From Dysgonamonadaceae bacterium (GTDB taxonomy: Bacteria > Bacteroidota > Bacteroidia > Bacteroidales > Azobacteroidaceae): a DNA stretch of 64,000 nt. Location: positions 1-64,000 of the forward strand of contig JAISUN010000003.1 in assembly GCA_031272085.1 (NCBI GenBank), written 5' to 3'. The notes under the pieces were generated by a model, which was given only the letters and a program-made list of their open reading frames with translations, ran no database searches and had not been told where the DNA came from. Positions 47,827 through 57,088 of this stretch are shown piece after piece. The position numbers were made by a program, and so were the translations under genes. Numbering within the stretch: position 1 is the stretch's first letter; the number at the start of each line of letters is the position of its first letter.

Positions 47827-49827
47827 ATGGAAAAAGAAGAAAAAACGCTCGGATTACCCGAAAACGCCTACCGGGAACTGAAAGAAGGCGAAGAGTATAA
47901 GCCGGTTATGACGCCGCAACGCACGTGGCCGGAAGTCAATCCATGGTCGGTTACATGGGGAATCCTTATGGCAGTCCTGTTTTCGGCGGCCGCCGCCTAC
48001 CTCGGCCTGAAAGTCGGCCAGGTTTTTGAAGCGGCAATCCCGATTGCCATTATCGCCGTAGGGCTTTCGTCGGCTACGAAACGCAAAAATTCGCTCGGCG
48101 AAAATGTTATCATCCAGTCGATTGGAGCAAGTTCGGGAGTAATTGTGGCAGGCGCAATTTTCACTTTGCCGGCCATTTACATTTTGCAGGAAAAATATCC
48201 CGACCTGACAGTCAATTTTTTGCAGGTTTTCATCAGTTCCGCGCTCGGCGGCGTGCTTGGAATCCTGTTTCTGATACCGTTCCGCAAATATTTTGTGTCG
48301 GAAATGCACGGCAAATATCCCTTTCCCGAAGCCACTGCCACTACGCAGGTGCTGATTTCGGGCGAAAAAGGAGGCGAACAGGCTAAACCGCTGATTGTAG
48401 CCGGACTTATCGGCGGCCTTTACGATTTCATAGTTTCATCTTTCGGCTGGTGGAACGAGGTAATTACTACCCGCATCGTCGGCGTAGGCGAAACTCTGGC
48501 CGAAAAAGCAAAATTAGTTTTCAAGGTCAATTCCGGAGCCGCCGTTTTGGGGCTTGGCTATATAGTCGGATTGCGCTATGCGGCAATTATTTGCGCCGGC
48601 TCGTTTTTGGTTTGGCTGCTGATAATTCCGCTGATGTCGGCCTTTTTCGGCGACGTGGTACTCAACCAGTGGAATCCGACAATTACCGATACAGTCGGCC
48701 AAATGTCGGCAGAAGATATTTTCCGCAATTATGCCCGCACAATCGGCATCGGAGGCATCGCAATGGCTGGAATCATCGGCATTATACGCTCGTGGGGAGT
48801 GATAAAAAGCGCCGTCGGCCTCGCTTCGCGCGAACTGAAAGGCAAGGGCGCAAGCCAGGAAGAAAAGCAGATAATCCGCACCCAGCGCGATATTTCGATG
48901 AAATTTATTTCCATCGCAAGCATAGTCGTCCTGCTGCTGATTTTAGCATTCTTCTACGCCGGAGTTGTGCATAACATCGGATATGCGCTTGTAGGCTGGC
49001 TTTTGGTAACAATTATCGCATTTCTTTTCACAACCGTAGCGGCAAATGCAATAGCGATTGTCGGCACGAATCCGGTTTCGGGAATGACGCTGATGACGCT
49101 GATTCTGGCTTCAGTAGTATTGGTCGCCGTCGGCCTGAAAGGAACCGAAGGAATGTTGGCCGCAATAGTTATGGGCGGCGTGGTCTGCACCGCGCTTTCG
49201 ATGGCCGGAGGCTTCATTACCGACCTGAAAATCGGATACTGGCTCGGAACAACGCCCGCCAAACAGGAATCGTGGAAATTTCTCGGCGCAATAATTTCGG
49301 CTGCAACTGTCGCCGGAGTGATAATGATTTTGAACAAAACTTACGGATTCACAGGCGATAACGCCTTGGTTGCCCCGCAAGCCAACGCAATGGCCGCCGT
49401 CATCGACCCGCTGATGAACGGGTCCGGCGCTCCCTGGCTGCTTTACGGCATTGGCGCGGCTTTGGCGATAATTCTTACCGTTTTCAAAGTTCCCGCCCTG
49501 GCTTTCGCGCTTGGAATGTTTATCCCGCTCGAACTGAATGTCCCGCTGCTCGTAGGCGGCGCAATAAGTTGGTACGTAAGCACCCGCTCGAAAGATAAAG
49601 CCCTGAATACGGCGCGTTTGGAACGCGGAACTTTGCTCGCTTCGGGATTCATCGCAGGCGGCGCACTGATGGGTGTTGTCAGCGTCGGAATCCGCTACGC
49701 CGGAGTGAACGTCCTGAACGAAAAATGGTTGGAAAACGACCTCTCGCAATACGTGGCAATCGCAGCATACATCCTGCTTATAGCCTATTTAGTGTGGGAC
49801 AGTATGAGGGCGAAAAAAGAAGAATAA
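47827..49827 (+). CDS. OPT-family oligopeptide transporter
   Basis: 666 residues from the ATG at 47827; an upstream in-frame ATG at 47737 precedes the likely promoter and is rejected. About 14-16 TM helices. NPWSVTWGILMAVLFSAAAAYLGLKVGQVFEAAIPIAI and MHGKYPFPEATATTQVLISGEKGGEQ are hallmarks of bacterial OPT proteins. They import peptides or peptide-like siderophores with protons. Monocistronic between its own -7 element and a bidirectional terminator. Confidence 0.93.
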   Translation: MEKEEKTLGLPENAYRELKEGEEYKPVMTPQRTWPEVNPWSVTWGILMAVLFSAAAAYLGLKVGQVFEAAIPIAIIAVGLSSATKRKNSLGENVIIQSIGASSGVIVAGAIFTLPAIYILQEKYPDLTVNFLQVFISSALGGVLGILFLIPFRKYFVSEMHGKYPFPEATATTQVLISGEKGGEQAKPLIVAGLIGGLYDFIVSSFGWWNEVITTRIVGVGETLAEKAKLVFKVNSGAAVLGLGYIVGLRYAAIICAGSFLVWLLIIPLMSAFFGDVVLNQWNPTITDTVGQMSAEDIFRNYARTIGIGGIAMAGIIGIIRSWGVIKSAVGLASRELKGKGASQEEKQIIRTQRDISMKFISIASIVVLLLILAFFYAGVVHNIGYALVGWLLVTIIAFLFTTVAANAIAIVGTNPVSGMTLMTLILASVVLVAVGLKGTEGMLAAIVMGGVVCTALSMAGGFITDLKIGYWLGTTPAKQESWKFLGAIISAATVAGVIMILNKTYGFTGDNALVAPQANAMAAVIDPLMNGSGAPWLLYGIGAALAIILTVFKVPALAFALGMFIPLELNVPLLVGGAISWYVSTRSKDKALNTARLERGTLLASGFIAGGALMGVVSVGIRYAGVNVLNEKWLENDLSQYVAIAAYILLIAYLVWDSMRAKKEE

Positions 49828-49845
49828 AAGTTGAAATACTGAAAC

Positions 49846-49878
49846 AAAAAGCGCAACCTCGTAGAGGTTGCGCTTTTT
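49846..49878. terminator. Bidirectional terminator between OPT and DUF1573 genes
   Basis: A perfect 15-bp stem AAAAAGCGCAACCTC/GAGGTTGCGCTTTTT (49846-49860 with 49864-49878) with loop GTA. The A and T tracts on both sides make it work for both converging genes. Confidence 0.92.
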
Positions 49879-49901
49879 GTTTTTCGGACGAACAGGCAGG
49901 A

Positions 49902-50342
49902 TTATTCTACCGTTCCTCTGAACGAAACCCTGATTGGGTTAGGTTCGCCTGTGGTAGTGATTGTTACCGTTTTGTTGAACGGACCCGGACGGCCTTTGGG
50001 CGAATAGGTCGCCGTAACTTTTCCGGTTTTGCCCGGTTCAATAGGGCCTTTTGTAAACGAAGCAACAGTGCAGCCACACGAAGGCTTTGCTTCCTGAATA
50101 ACTATCGTATTCTTCGTGTTGTTCGTTATTACATAGACTACGCTCACATCGCCGCCGTCTTCCAGTATTTTGCCGAAATCGTAGTCGGTTTTGTCAACGG
50201 TTACTTCGCCCTCGGTTGCCAGCCATTTGACTTCCGAGGCCGATTCGTCGGAATGATTTCTGACGCCTGCCATAAGTACCAAGCCTAAACAAGCCGGTAC
50301 AAGAAATGCAAATTTTCTTAATTTCTTACTCAACATAGCCAA
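49902..50342 (-). CDS. DUF1573 secreted protein
   Basis: 146 residues. A signal anchor (LRKFAFLVPACLGLVLMAG) precedes one DUF1573 domain with VDKTDYDFGKILEDGGDVSVVYVITNNTK and PSCGCTVASF, an Ig-like MSP/ASPM-type fold. Such proteins are abundant in Bacteroidota, and the conserved CGC motif may bind metal or form a disulfide. The function is not established. It converges with the OPT gene at the shared terminator. Confidence 0.9.
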   Translation of the reverse strand: MAMLSKKLRKFAFLVPACLGLVLMAGVRNHSDESASEVKWLATEGEVTVDKTDYDFGKILEDGGDVSVVYVITNNTKNTIVIQEAKPSCGCTVASFTKGPIEPGKTGKVTATYSPKGRPGPFNKTVTITTTGEPNPIRVSFRGTVE

Positions 50343-50396
50343 AAATATTTATTAAATTAAACTTTCTTAAAAACTCAAATCGAATAAAATACGCGA

Positions 50397-50404
50397 CAAA
50401 GGTA
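50397..50404 (-). promoter_or_regulatory. -7 element for the DUF1573 gene
   Basis: TACCTTTG on the minus strand, 55 nt before the start. No TTTG at the expected -33 position. Confidence 0.45.
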
Positions 50405-50443
50405 CATATTTTTTCGGAAAAACGAATTTTTTTTGAAAAAAAT

Positions 50444-50474
50444 TTTGCTGTTTAAAAAATTTGTTCTACTTTTG
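50444..50474 (+). promoter_or_regulatory. -33/-7 promoter of the ABC/GntR cassette
   Basis: TTTG at 50444-50447, 19 nt, TACTTTTG at 50467-50474. Confidence 0.75.
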
Positions 50475-50504
50475 TGGCATAGTTACATATAACACTAAAC
50501 ATCT

Positions 50505-51329
50505 ATGCCAATGATTAAAATTGAAAATTTGGATTTCAAGTACGGGAAAAACAAGCCTTTGTTTGCCGGATTCAACCTCGAACTGGGGGAAGGGCATATC
50601 GCGGGGCTTCTCGGAAAGAACGGCGCGGGGAAATCTACCCTGCTGCGATTGGTTGCCGGACTGCTTTTTCCGCAAGGCGGGCAGATAACGGTAAATGGCT
50701 TTACGCCCAAGGAGCGGACGCCCGATTTTCTGTCCGAAATCTATATGATTCCGGAGGAATTTTCGCTTCCCTCTATCTCTATTGAGGCCTGCACCAAGGC
50801 TTTAAGTCCCCTGTATCCGCGTTTCGACCGGCAAAAAATGAACGCTCTTTTGCAGGAATTTGAGTTGAACGCGAATGACCGATTGCACCGCATTTCGCAC
50901 GGGCAGCGTAAAAAGTTCCTGATTGCTTTCGCGCTGGCCACGAACTGCCGGCTGCTGCTGCTCGACGAGCCTACCAACGGGCTTGACATCCCCTCCAAAA
51001 GCCAGTTCCGCAAAACTTTGGCCGCTTCGGTCAGCGACGAGCAACTTGTGGTTATTTCCACTCACCAGGTGCGGGACGTCGATACGCTAATCGACACTGT
51101 GGCAGTGATTAACGACGGACGATTAGCCTTCCTTGAATCGACGGAGGCCATCAGCCGGAAATACCTGTTTGAAACCGCTCCCGACCTCGCAACGGCCGAA
51201 AACGTGATTTACAGCGAAAAATCCATTGCCGGAGCGCGTTATATGCGTCTGAACCGCGGCAATGCGGAAACGGCTATCGACCTCGAACTGCTGTTTAATG
51301 CGGTAACGAAACTGATTTTGAATGAATGA
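50505..51329 (+). CDS. ABC transporter ATP-binding protein
   Basis: 274 residues. Walker A is GLLGKNGAGKSTLLRL, the signature is RISHGQRKKFLIAF (SHGQ in place of SGGQ), Walker B LLLLDEPTNGLD, and the switch His is in VVISTHQV. It is a single ATPase of the ABC-2/YtrB type. It powers the membrane protein encoded next, with a GntR regulator after that. Such sets often respond to cell-envelope stress. Confidence 0.93.
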   Translation: MPMIKIENLDFKYGKNKPLFAGFNLELGEGHIAGLLGKNGAGKSTLLRLVAGLLFPQGGQITVNGFTPKERTPDFLSEIYMIPEEFSLPSISIEACTKALSPLYPRFDRQKMNALLQEFELNANDRLHRISHGQRKKFLIAFALATNCRLLLLDEPTNGLDIPSKSQFRKTLAASVSDEQLVVISTHQVRDVDTLIDTVAVINDGRLAFLESTEAISRKYLFETAPDLATAENVIYSEKSIAGARYMRLNRGNAETAIDLELLFNAVTKLILNE

Positions 51330-51357
51330 ATTATGAATTTTGAATAAAAGATTTATT

Positions 51358-52161
51358 ATGAAAACAAATAATTTTTTTGATTTTCGGCGTTTTGGCCGGC
51401 TTTTGGCTGCCGATTTCAGGCTGAACGGCAAACGGTACCTCTTTTTCGCCCTTGGAGCGCTTGTGGGGATTTATCTGATTGACATTTTTTCAATCATAAA
51501 TATTTACAATATGCCTTTTGACGACTCGCTTGGAACATATATTTATATGCCTGTGTACAGTGCAATATTTTTCTTATCAATGTTGATAATCTATGCTTTT
51601 GCAGGCAGTTCGTTTCCGGCGTTCAGCGATAAAAACGAAAGCGCAAGTTATTTGCTGCTGCCCGCCTCGCATTTCGAAAAATTTTTGGCGCAGTTTGTTA
51701 TTTACATTGCGGGGGGTATTGTTATGCTTTTCATTTTTTTCTGGATTGATATACATTTGGCTCGCCTGACGGTGGCTCCATTTAAAAATTTTCCGATAAC
51801 GCCTTTCAGTTACAAGGAAATGTTTATCGACTTTATAAAAGAAGATAAAAGCAATTTTGTTTTAATTCTCATTTCTACAGCAGTTGGAATTTTTCTTTTT
51901 TCCGTCCGCCTGTTTTTCGGGAAATATGCTTTGACAAAGGGCGTTGCAAGCCTGTTCGGATTCATCTTTTTGCTGTTTTGTCTTCTTTGCCTTTTCACGC
52001 AAATATTTTACCCAAAAACTGCAAATTGGGAAGTGTATGTTTTTGATTATAGAATAAATGGGATACATGTTATGTCAATTTTAATGGGCTTCTTTGCGCT
52101 TGTCGTAATCCTGTTTTCCCTGCCAATTGCTTATTACAAATTGAAAGATAAACACTTATGA
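51358..52161 (+). CDS. ABC-2-type membrane permease
   Basis: 267 residues from the ATG at 51358. About six hydrophobic segments are seen, starting with YLFFALGALVGIYLI and ending with VMSILMGFFALVVILFSLPIAYY. AGSSFPAFSDKNESASYLLLPASHFEKFLAQF is a cytoplasmic loop conserved among Bacteroidota permeases of this cassette. It is the membrane half of the ABC transporter. The stop overlaps the GntR gene start as ATGA. Confidence 0.85.
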   Translation: MKTNNFFDFRRFGRLLAADFRLNGKRYLFFALGALVGIYLIDIFSIINIYNMPFDDSLGTYIYMPVYSAIFFLSMLIIYAFAGSSFPAFSDKNESASYLLLPASHFEKFLAQFVIYIAGGIVMLFIFFWIDIHLARLTVAPFKNFPITPFSYKEMFIDFIKEDKSNFVLILISTAVGIFLFSVRLFFGKYALTKGVASLFGFIFLLFCLLCLFTQIFYPKTANWEVYVFDYRINGIHVMSILMGFFALVVILFSLPIAYYKLKDKHL

Positions 52162-52517
52162 GTATGGATTTCAAAGCCTCGAAAGGCATATTTTTACAGA
52201 TAGCGGACAATATTTGCCGCCAAATCTTGGAAGGGCGTTTGCCTGCGGGCGAACGGACGCCTTCGGTGCGCGACCTTGCGGCGGATTTGGAAGTGAACCG
52301 CAACACCGTACTCCGCACTTACGAATCGCTTGAACGCGAGGGAATTATCGAAAACCGCCGCGGGGTAGGATATTTTGTTTCCGAATCCGCAGCCTCAATC
52401 ATCGCCGACAGGGAAAAAGAGGAATTTTTCCGCTCCGACTTGCCGGAATTTATCGGGAAAGTAAAACTCCTGAATTTGGAAAACGAAGTTAAACAATTAT
52501 TAGAAAAAGAGTTATGA
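52158..52517 (+). CDS. GntR-family transcriptional regulator (YtrA-like)
   Basis: 119 residues: an N-terminal winged helix-turn-helix (FLQIADNICRQILEGRLPAGERTPSVRDLAADLEVNRNTVLRTYESLEREGIIENRRGVGYFV), then a short helical tail without a ligand domain. This is the YtrA type, which usually represses its own ABC operon. Here it lies third rather than first, coupled to the permease by a 4-nt overlap and to the next gene by another 4-nt overlap. Confidence 0.92.
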   Translation: MSMDFKASKGIFLQIADNICRQILEGRLPAGERTPSVRDLAADLEVNRNTVLRTYESLEREGIIENRRGVGYFVSESAASIIADREKEEFFRSDLPEFIGKVKLLNLENEVKQLLEKEL

Positions 52518-53083
52518 AAACAAGCAATATTCTTATTATCATCGCCGCCGTATTGATTACAGCCGCAGTAGCAGTGTTTTACGCCGAATCGAAACGGTTT
52601 GCGGACAATGCTCCTGCCCGGTTTAAGCCGGAAGTTTCTTTGTCGGATTCAATCAGGGTTGTTACCGCTATGGATTTTACAAGAATACTTTTCTATGGTT
52701 CGGAAATTAATTTTCTGGTGGAACCAAGTCATTTTGATACAGTTACATACCACATAAGCGCCGACACTCTGTATTTAGACGGCAACAACACTAATGTTAA
52801 TTTTCGCAGTCAGGTTACCTTTGATGCAAGGTACGGAAGCCAAATTGAAATAAAATATTTCAACAAAGATACTTTGCTGATTGAAGCCCGCAGTGCAGAG
52901 GTTAAAATTGATAATTCTTCTGTTAAATTACTGAAAATAAATGCAATAGATAAAAGCATTATCAATTTTTACGATACCAGTAAAGCCGACTCTGCGGTCG
53001 TAAATTTGCGTAACGGCAGTCATTTTGGTTACAGCGGCGATGGCATTGGCCGGCTGATATTGGATTCGGATAACAGGAAATAG
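52514..53083 (+). CDS. Anchored envelope protein with a GIN-like beta domain, function unknown
   Basis: 189 residues. An N-terminal TM or signal segment (ILIIIAAVLITAAVAVFYA) precedes a repetitive beta region with VKIDNSSVKLLKINAIDKSIINFYDTS, like the right-handed repeat of GIN (DUF2807) domains. The cassette of ABC, permease, GntR and this protein, with ATGA overlaps, suggests the protein works with the transporter or senses envelope state. It converges with the lytic transglycosylase gene 12 bp away. Confidence 0.7.
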   Translation: MKTSNILIIIAAVLITAAVAVFYAESKRFADNAPARFKPEVSLSDSIRVVTAMDFTRILFYGSEINFLVEPSHFDTVTYHISADTLYLDGNNTNVNFRSQVTFDARYGSQIEIKYFNKDTLLIEARSAEVKIDNSSVKLLKINAIDKSIINFYDTSKADSAVVNLRNGSHFGYSGDGIGRLILDSDNRK

Positions 53084-53095
53084 CAAGAAACTTCT

Positions 53096-54079
53096 TCATT
53101 TCACCCACCGCTCGTCGTAAACCTTTGTTTTGCTTGGCTTTACCTTCAAATCTTCGGGATTCGGGACGTCAAGATAATAAACTTTTCCGGCGGCAACGGT
53201 CAATTTGTCGCTGCGGAGCCAAGGGTTAAACTCTTTGAGTTGGAAGTAGTTAAGCCCATAGTCTCGGGCAAATGCCGCCATACTTGTTATGCTTCGGCTG
53301 ACTTCGACTTTTTGAGTTGGGATGAGCGGATAAAGGTCTTCCTTTTTAAGGAAAAAGCCGTATTTATGCGGATTTTCGAATATCTCGCGGATTGCTAAAA
53401 TGCGGAAAACGTAACGCGAAGTTTCGGGAACCAGCAGCAAATCGGAAGCCGAATCAGCCATCTGGTTTTGCAGTTCCGACGAAATCCTGCCCGTTCCGGC
53501 ATTGTAAGCCGCAGCCGCGGTAAACCAGTCGCCGTAAATCCGGCGAGCGTCGGCAAAATAGCGGCAAGCCGCTTCGGTAGCCCGTTCTGCGTGGTAGCGT
53601 TCGTCCACGTCGGAAGTTATTTCGAGGCCGTAACTTTTGCCTGTCGATTCCATAAATTGCCAAAGTCCGGCCGCCTTTGCGGGCGAAATGGCGCGTGGGT
53701 CGAGGTTGCTCTCAATCAGGCAAAGATATTTGAAATCGTCCGGGATTCCGTAACGCTTCAAAATCGGCTCGATAATGGGGAAAAACCGGTTTGCACGCTT
53801 GAAATAAAGCATCGTGGTCGCGTGAAGATAGGCAAAAGTGTTCAGTTCGCGGTCGAAACGCTCGCGCATATCCCAGCGGTCGAGCGGGATTTTTTCCCCG
53901 CCGAAAGTAACTTCTTCGGGAACCGGATATGAGCGTATCTCGCTCGGAAAGGCGCTTTCGTGCTGCGAATAATAATTCGGTTCAGCCTCTTTCCGGTCTT
54001 GCCCCGAAAGCAAAACAACGGCTACAAGAGCGCTTGCGAGAATGAGAACCGCAAAAAACAGGATTTTTTCTCTTTTCAT
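53096..54079 (-). CDS. Lytic transglycosylase (SLT domain, MltD-like)
   Basis: 327 residues. An N-terminal TM or signal (ILFFAVLILASALVAVVLLSG) precedes an SLT domain: Glu123 in CLIESNLDPRAISPAKAAGLWQFM is the catalytic acid, and AAAAYNAGTGRI is the typical late motif. The C-terminus (KVEVSRSITSMAAFARDYGLNYFQLKEFNPW) resembles a worn LysM domain for peptidoglycan binding. It cuts peptidoglycan to anhydromuropeptides. Its ATG overlaps the upstream stop as TAATG, so it is coupled to the CHU_C protein. Confidence 0.92.
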   Translation of the reverse strand: MKREKILFFAVLILASALVAVVLLSGQDRKEAEPNYYSQHESAFPSEIRSYPVPEEVTFGGEKIPLDRWDMRERFDRELNTFAYLHATTMLYFKRANRFFPIIEPILKRYGIPDDFKYLCLIESNLDPRAISPAKAAGLWQFMESTGKSYGLEITSDVDERYHAERATEAACRYFADARRIYGDWFTAAAAYNAGTGRISSELQNQMADSASDLLLVPETSRYVFRILAIREIFENPHKYGFFLKKEDLYPLIPTQKVEVSRSITSMAAFARDYGLNYFQLKEFNPWLRSDKLTVAAGKVYYLDVPNPEDLKVKPSKTKVYDERWVK

Positions 54080-55422
54080 TACAATGTTGAGTTAGATGTT
54101 GTTGTTGAATTATTGTCTTCCGAAGCCCGCAGTATGCTTACCGACTGCGAAGCCGTTCTTTTTTTGCCTGTCGAATCGCGGTATTCCACTATCACATAAT
54201 AAGTTCCGGAAGGCACGTAGCGGCCGTTTACCCGACCGTCCCAGCCTTTTGCTGGGTCTTCCCAGTGAAAAAGCAGATTGCCCCAGCGGTTGTAAACCGA
54301 AGCCTTAAAATTGGTTATCGAAGCGTATGAAACCCGCAATTCATCGTTGATTCCGGGCGAAGTCCCCGGACTGAAAGCGTTAGGAATTTCCATTTTTGAT
54401 TCGCCTATCAGGATTGTGAAAACCTGGCTCGAATCGACGCAGGACAAGGTTTTGTCCGACACTTCGAGTTGCAGGCGAAAATCGCCCGATTCGTTGAACG
54501 TATATTGCATAACTTTCTGGTCGTAGCGGTAAAACTGCACGTAATTGCCTGTCGCCAAGTCCCTTTTGAACATTTTCCAGTTGAAAAACGCGGCTGTCGG
54601 CTCGTTTGCTATCGCCGTAAAAGTGTATTCTATCGGAGCCGAGCCTCCAAGGGCGTCGCCGCTTGCGTGAGTTTCGTTTTCGGCATACTCGCGGTCGGTT
54701 TTGGCGGTGCAGTTAACTGCCACAGCCACAGCCTTATACTCGGCAGAACGTATAGCCTGTTCCATACCGAAATGCGCCGCAAAACTGTCGCCCGTTAGCG
54801 TAAACATCGTGTTCATCAGCGGGGCTTCGACTATGATTTCGGCGATAATTCCGCGCAGTTCAAGGTCTTTGTCTATCGGAACGAATTGCAGCAGGTCGTC
54901 GTCCCATTCCATTGTCTGATATTGAAGATGATAAATGCGCTGCAAAACCGCCGGAGCGCCGGTCGGCAGGCGATAATTCAACTGTTCGGCTTCCACGTCG
55001 GCCAAGATTTTCAGGTATTCGCAGCGGTCATCTTCTTCCTGCGCTTCGAGGTTGAAAAATGTGGGCGCATAGCGGCTGTAATCAATTATCCATATATACG
55101 AAGTTTTCGGGTCGGTCGGCTCGCCGGTAAAATATCCGCAGCCGTCTTCGACGTCGGTAATATACGAAGTATTTCCGCTCTGAATCGAGGATACGGGCGT
55201 TGCCGACAGCGCATTTTCGGAATATTTGAACCACTGGTGAGCGCCTTCGCCGGTAAACGAAATTTCGGCTCCCGCCAGCCCGTTGAGCAAATAAACCTGT
55301 ATGCGGTTTCGGGTATCGTCCTCAGCCAAAAAGGGCGTATTTTCGCCTCCGCTCACAACATATTGTGCTGCAAGCAGATAAAAAATTTGCAAAAAAGAAA
55401 ATAAAACTATAAATCGTTTCAT
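54079..55422 (-). CDS. CHU_C / T9SS type B sorting-domain protein
   Basis: 447 residues. A signal peptide (MKRFIVLFSFLQIFYLLAAQ) is followed by mostly beta structure; a PKD-like domain (EYTFTAIANEPTAAFFNWKMF) lies before the end. The C-terminal PNAFSPGTSPGINDELRV ... FKASVYNRWGNLLFHW ... GWDGRVNGRYVPSGTYYVIVEY is the gliding-motility-associated C-terminal (CHU_C, type B) domain recognised by type IX secretion. It carries an extra low-complexity tail (SEDNNSTTTSNST) after the usual SILR end. Together with gldD/gldE this supports a working T9SS. Confidence 0.88.
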   Translation of the reverse strand: MKRFIVLFSFLQIFYLLAAQYVVSGGENTPFLAEDDTRNRIQVYLLNGLAGAEISFTGEGAHQWFKYSENALSATPVSSIQSGNTSYITDVEDGCGYFTGEPTDPKTSYIWIIDYSRYAPTFFNLEAQEEDDRCEYLKILADVEAEQLNYRLPTGAPAVLQRIYHLQYQTMEWDDDLLQFVPIDKDLELRGIIAEIIVEAPLMNTMFTLTGDSFAAHFGMEQAIRSAEYKAVAVAVNCTAKTDREYAENETHASGDALGGSAPIEYTFTAIANEPTAAFFNWKMFKRDLATGNYVQFYRYDQKVMQYTFNESGDFRLQLEVSDKTLSCVDSSQVFTILIGESKMEIPNAFSPGTSPGINDELRVSYASITNFKASVYNRWGNLLFHWEDPAKGWDGRVNGRYVPSGTYYVIVEYRDSTGKKRTASQSVSILRASEDNNSTTTSNSTL

Positions 55423-55426
55423 ATTA

Positions 55427-55434
55427 CAAATATA
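55427..55434 (-). promoter_or_regulatory. -7-like element before the CHU_C gene
   Basis: TATATTTG on the minus strand, only 4 nt before the ATG at 55422. If used, the mRNA would be nearly leaderless. Confidence 0.3.
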
Positions 55435-55447
55435 ACAGTTTTTTTAT

Positions 55448-55455
55448 TAACTTTG
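55448..55455 (+). promoter_or_regulatory. -7 element for the LysM-barrel operon
   Basis: TAACTTTG, 31 nt before the ATG at 55487. No good -33; the region is shared with the divergent CHU_C gene. Confidence 0.45.
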
Positions 55456-55486
55456 CGCCAAAAATTAAGGAATAAAATTCATTATT

Positions 55487-57088
55487 ATGCTGAAACGAAT
55501 AATATTCATATCTTTATTCGCGTCTGTTTTTATAAATAACGTAAAATCAGGCGTTGAATTTTATGAAATGCCAACTTTTTTTCAACAACAGGACGAAAAT
55601 TGGTTTCTTCATACGGTCGAGCGGGGACAAACCGTATATTCCATTGCAGCAATGTATAACGTTGCAGTTGAAGACATTTACGCCCTCAATCCGCAGAGCC
55701 GCGAAGTGATTCGCGTAGGCGAACAGTTGAAAATCCCGCAGAGTTCGGGTTCTTTTGCCTACCACACCATCCAGCCGAAGGAAACGCTGTATTCGGTTTC
55801 AAAAAAATACGGGATGAAAGGAGAAGATATAATTGCCGTAAATCCCGGCCTTTCGACGGCCACTTTTCAAATCGGAAAAACCATCAGAATTCCGACCAAC
55901 AAGGTAACAAGCCCCATAAACGGCGGAAACGAGATAGACAACCGCGTAAAAACCAACAACCTGCTCTCGAACAAGGCGCCGATAAACAAGGTAGGAATGA
56001 TGAAAATCGCCCTGCTGCTGCCTTTCGGAACCAAGGAAAATGCTGACAGCCAAACGGAAAGCGTCAAAAATATGAACAAGCGTATGGTGGAATATTACGA
56101 AGGCCTGCTCCTCGCTCTGAAAGACGCGAAAAACAAGGGAATTTCCATTAATTTGCAGGTTTACGATACCGGAAACTCTACCGACGAGATAAAATCTATC
56201 ATCAAAAAGCCTGAAATGCAGAATGTTAACCTCATTATCGGCGGACTTTTCGACGAACAGATAAAAGCCCTCGCCCGCTTCGCAAAAGAAAAGGACATTC
56301 CTTACGTAATTCCCTTTAACTCACAGAGTAACGAGCCTTACGACAATCCCCGCGTATTCCAGATAAACACCCCGAAATCGAACCTCTATTCAAAGGCTTC
56401 GTCGGCATTTATCGACAAATACAAACGCGACAACATCATTTTTGTTTTCGACTCAAACAAAAAAGACAACCAGATAGAATTTATTAACATCTTGCAGAAC
56501 GACCTGAAAGACAACAACATACTGTATAAAACAATCTATACCGGCGACTTGCTTTTCAACGACCTTACCCGCGTAATGAGCATTTCGCTCCGCAACGTGA
56601 TTGTCCCAACAAGCGATTCTACGCTGATTTTGAAGCAGTTAATCGAAACCCTGAAAGCCGCCCGCGAATCGAACGTCAGATACCGCGTTTCGCTTTTCGG
56701 CTCCCCTTCGTGGCAGGTTTACACCAATTTTACTGACCAGTATTTCAACTTAAACACAACGTTTTACGCATATTTTTACGCCAACCAGACTTCCGACGAG
56801 GTCAAGAATTTTTACGAAACTTTCCAGAAATGGTACGGCCGGACGCTGATTAATTCTTTCCCTAAATACGGAATCCTCGCCTACGATACCGGAAATTATT
56901 TTATTTCGCTGATAAATTCTTATGGTTCAAATTTTTACGACCATATAAACGATGCTCGTTACAACGGATTGCAAATGAATTTTTATTTCGAGCGGGTAAA
57001 CGTCTGGGGCGGATTTATCAATACCGGACTGTATTTTGTCGATTACACCTCCGATTTTTCAATCAACAAAACGCCGATTAGCAAATGA
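55487..57088 (+). CDS. LysM and periplasmic-binding-fold envelope protein
   Basis: 533 residues. A signal peptide precedes two LysM domains (HTVERGQTVYSIAAMYNV and YHTIQPKETLYSVSKKYGM, about residues 43-137). A type 1 periplasmic-binding-protein fold then runs from about 165 to the end (MKIALLLPFGTKENA, NLIIGGLFDEQIKALARFAKEKDIPYVIPFNSQ). It may link peptidoglycan to envelope assembly or sensing. Its stop overlaps the beta-barrel gene start as ATGA. Confidence 0.88.
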   Translation: MLKRIIFISLFASVFINNVKSGVEFYEMPTFFQQQDENWFLHTVERGQTVYSIAAMYNVAVEDIYALNPQSREVIRVGEQLKIPQSSGSFAYHTIQPKETLYSVSKKYGMKGEDIIAVNPGLSTATFQIGKTIRIPTNKVTSPINGGNEIDNRVKTNNLLSNKAPINKVGMMKIALLLPFGTKENADSQTESVKNMNKRMVEYYEGLLLALKDAKNKGISINLQVYDTGNSTDEIKSIIKKPEMQNVNLIIGGLFDEQIKALARFAKEKDIPYVIPFNSQSNEPYDNPRVFQINTPKSNLYSKASSAFIDKYKRDNIIFVFDSNKKDNQIEFINILQNDLKDNNILYKTIYTGDLLFNDLTRVMSISLRNVIVPTSDSTLILKQLIETLKAARESNVRYRVSLFGSPSWQVYTNFTDQYFNLNTTFYAYFYANQTSDEVKNFYETFQKWYGRTLINSFPKYGILAYDTGNYFISLINSYGSNFYDHINDARYNGLQMNFYFERVNVWGGFINTGLYFVDYTSDFSINKTPISK

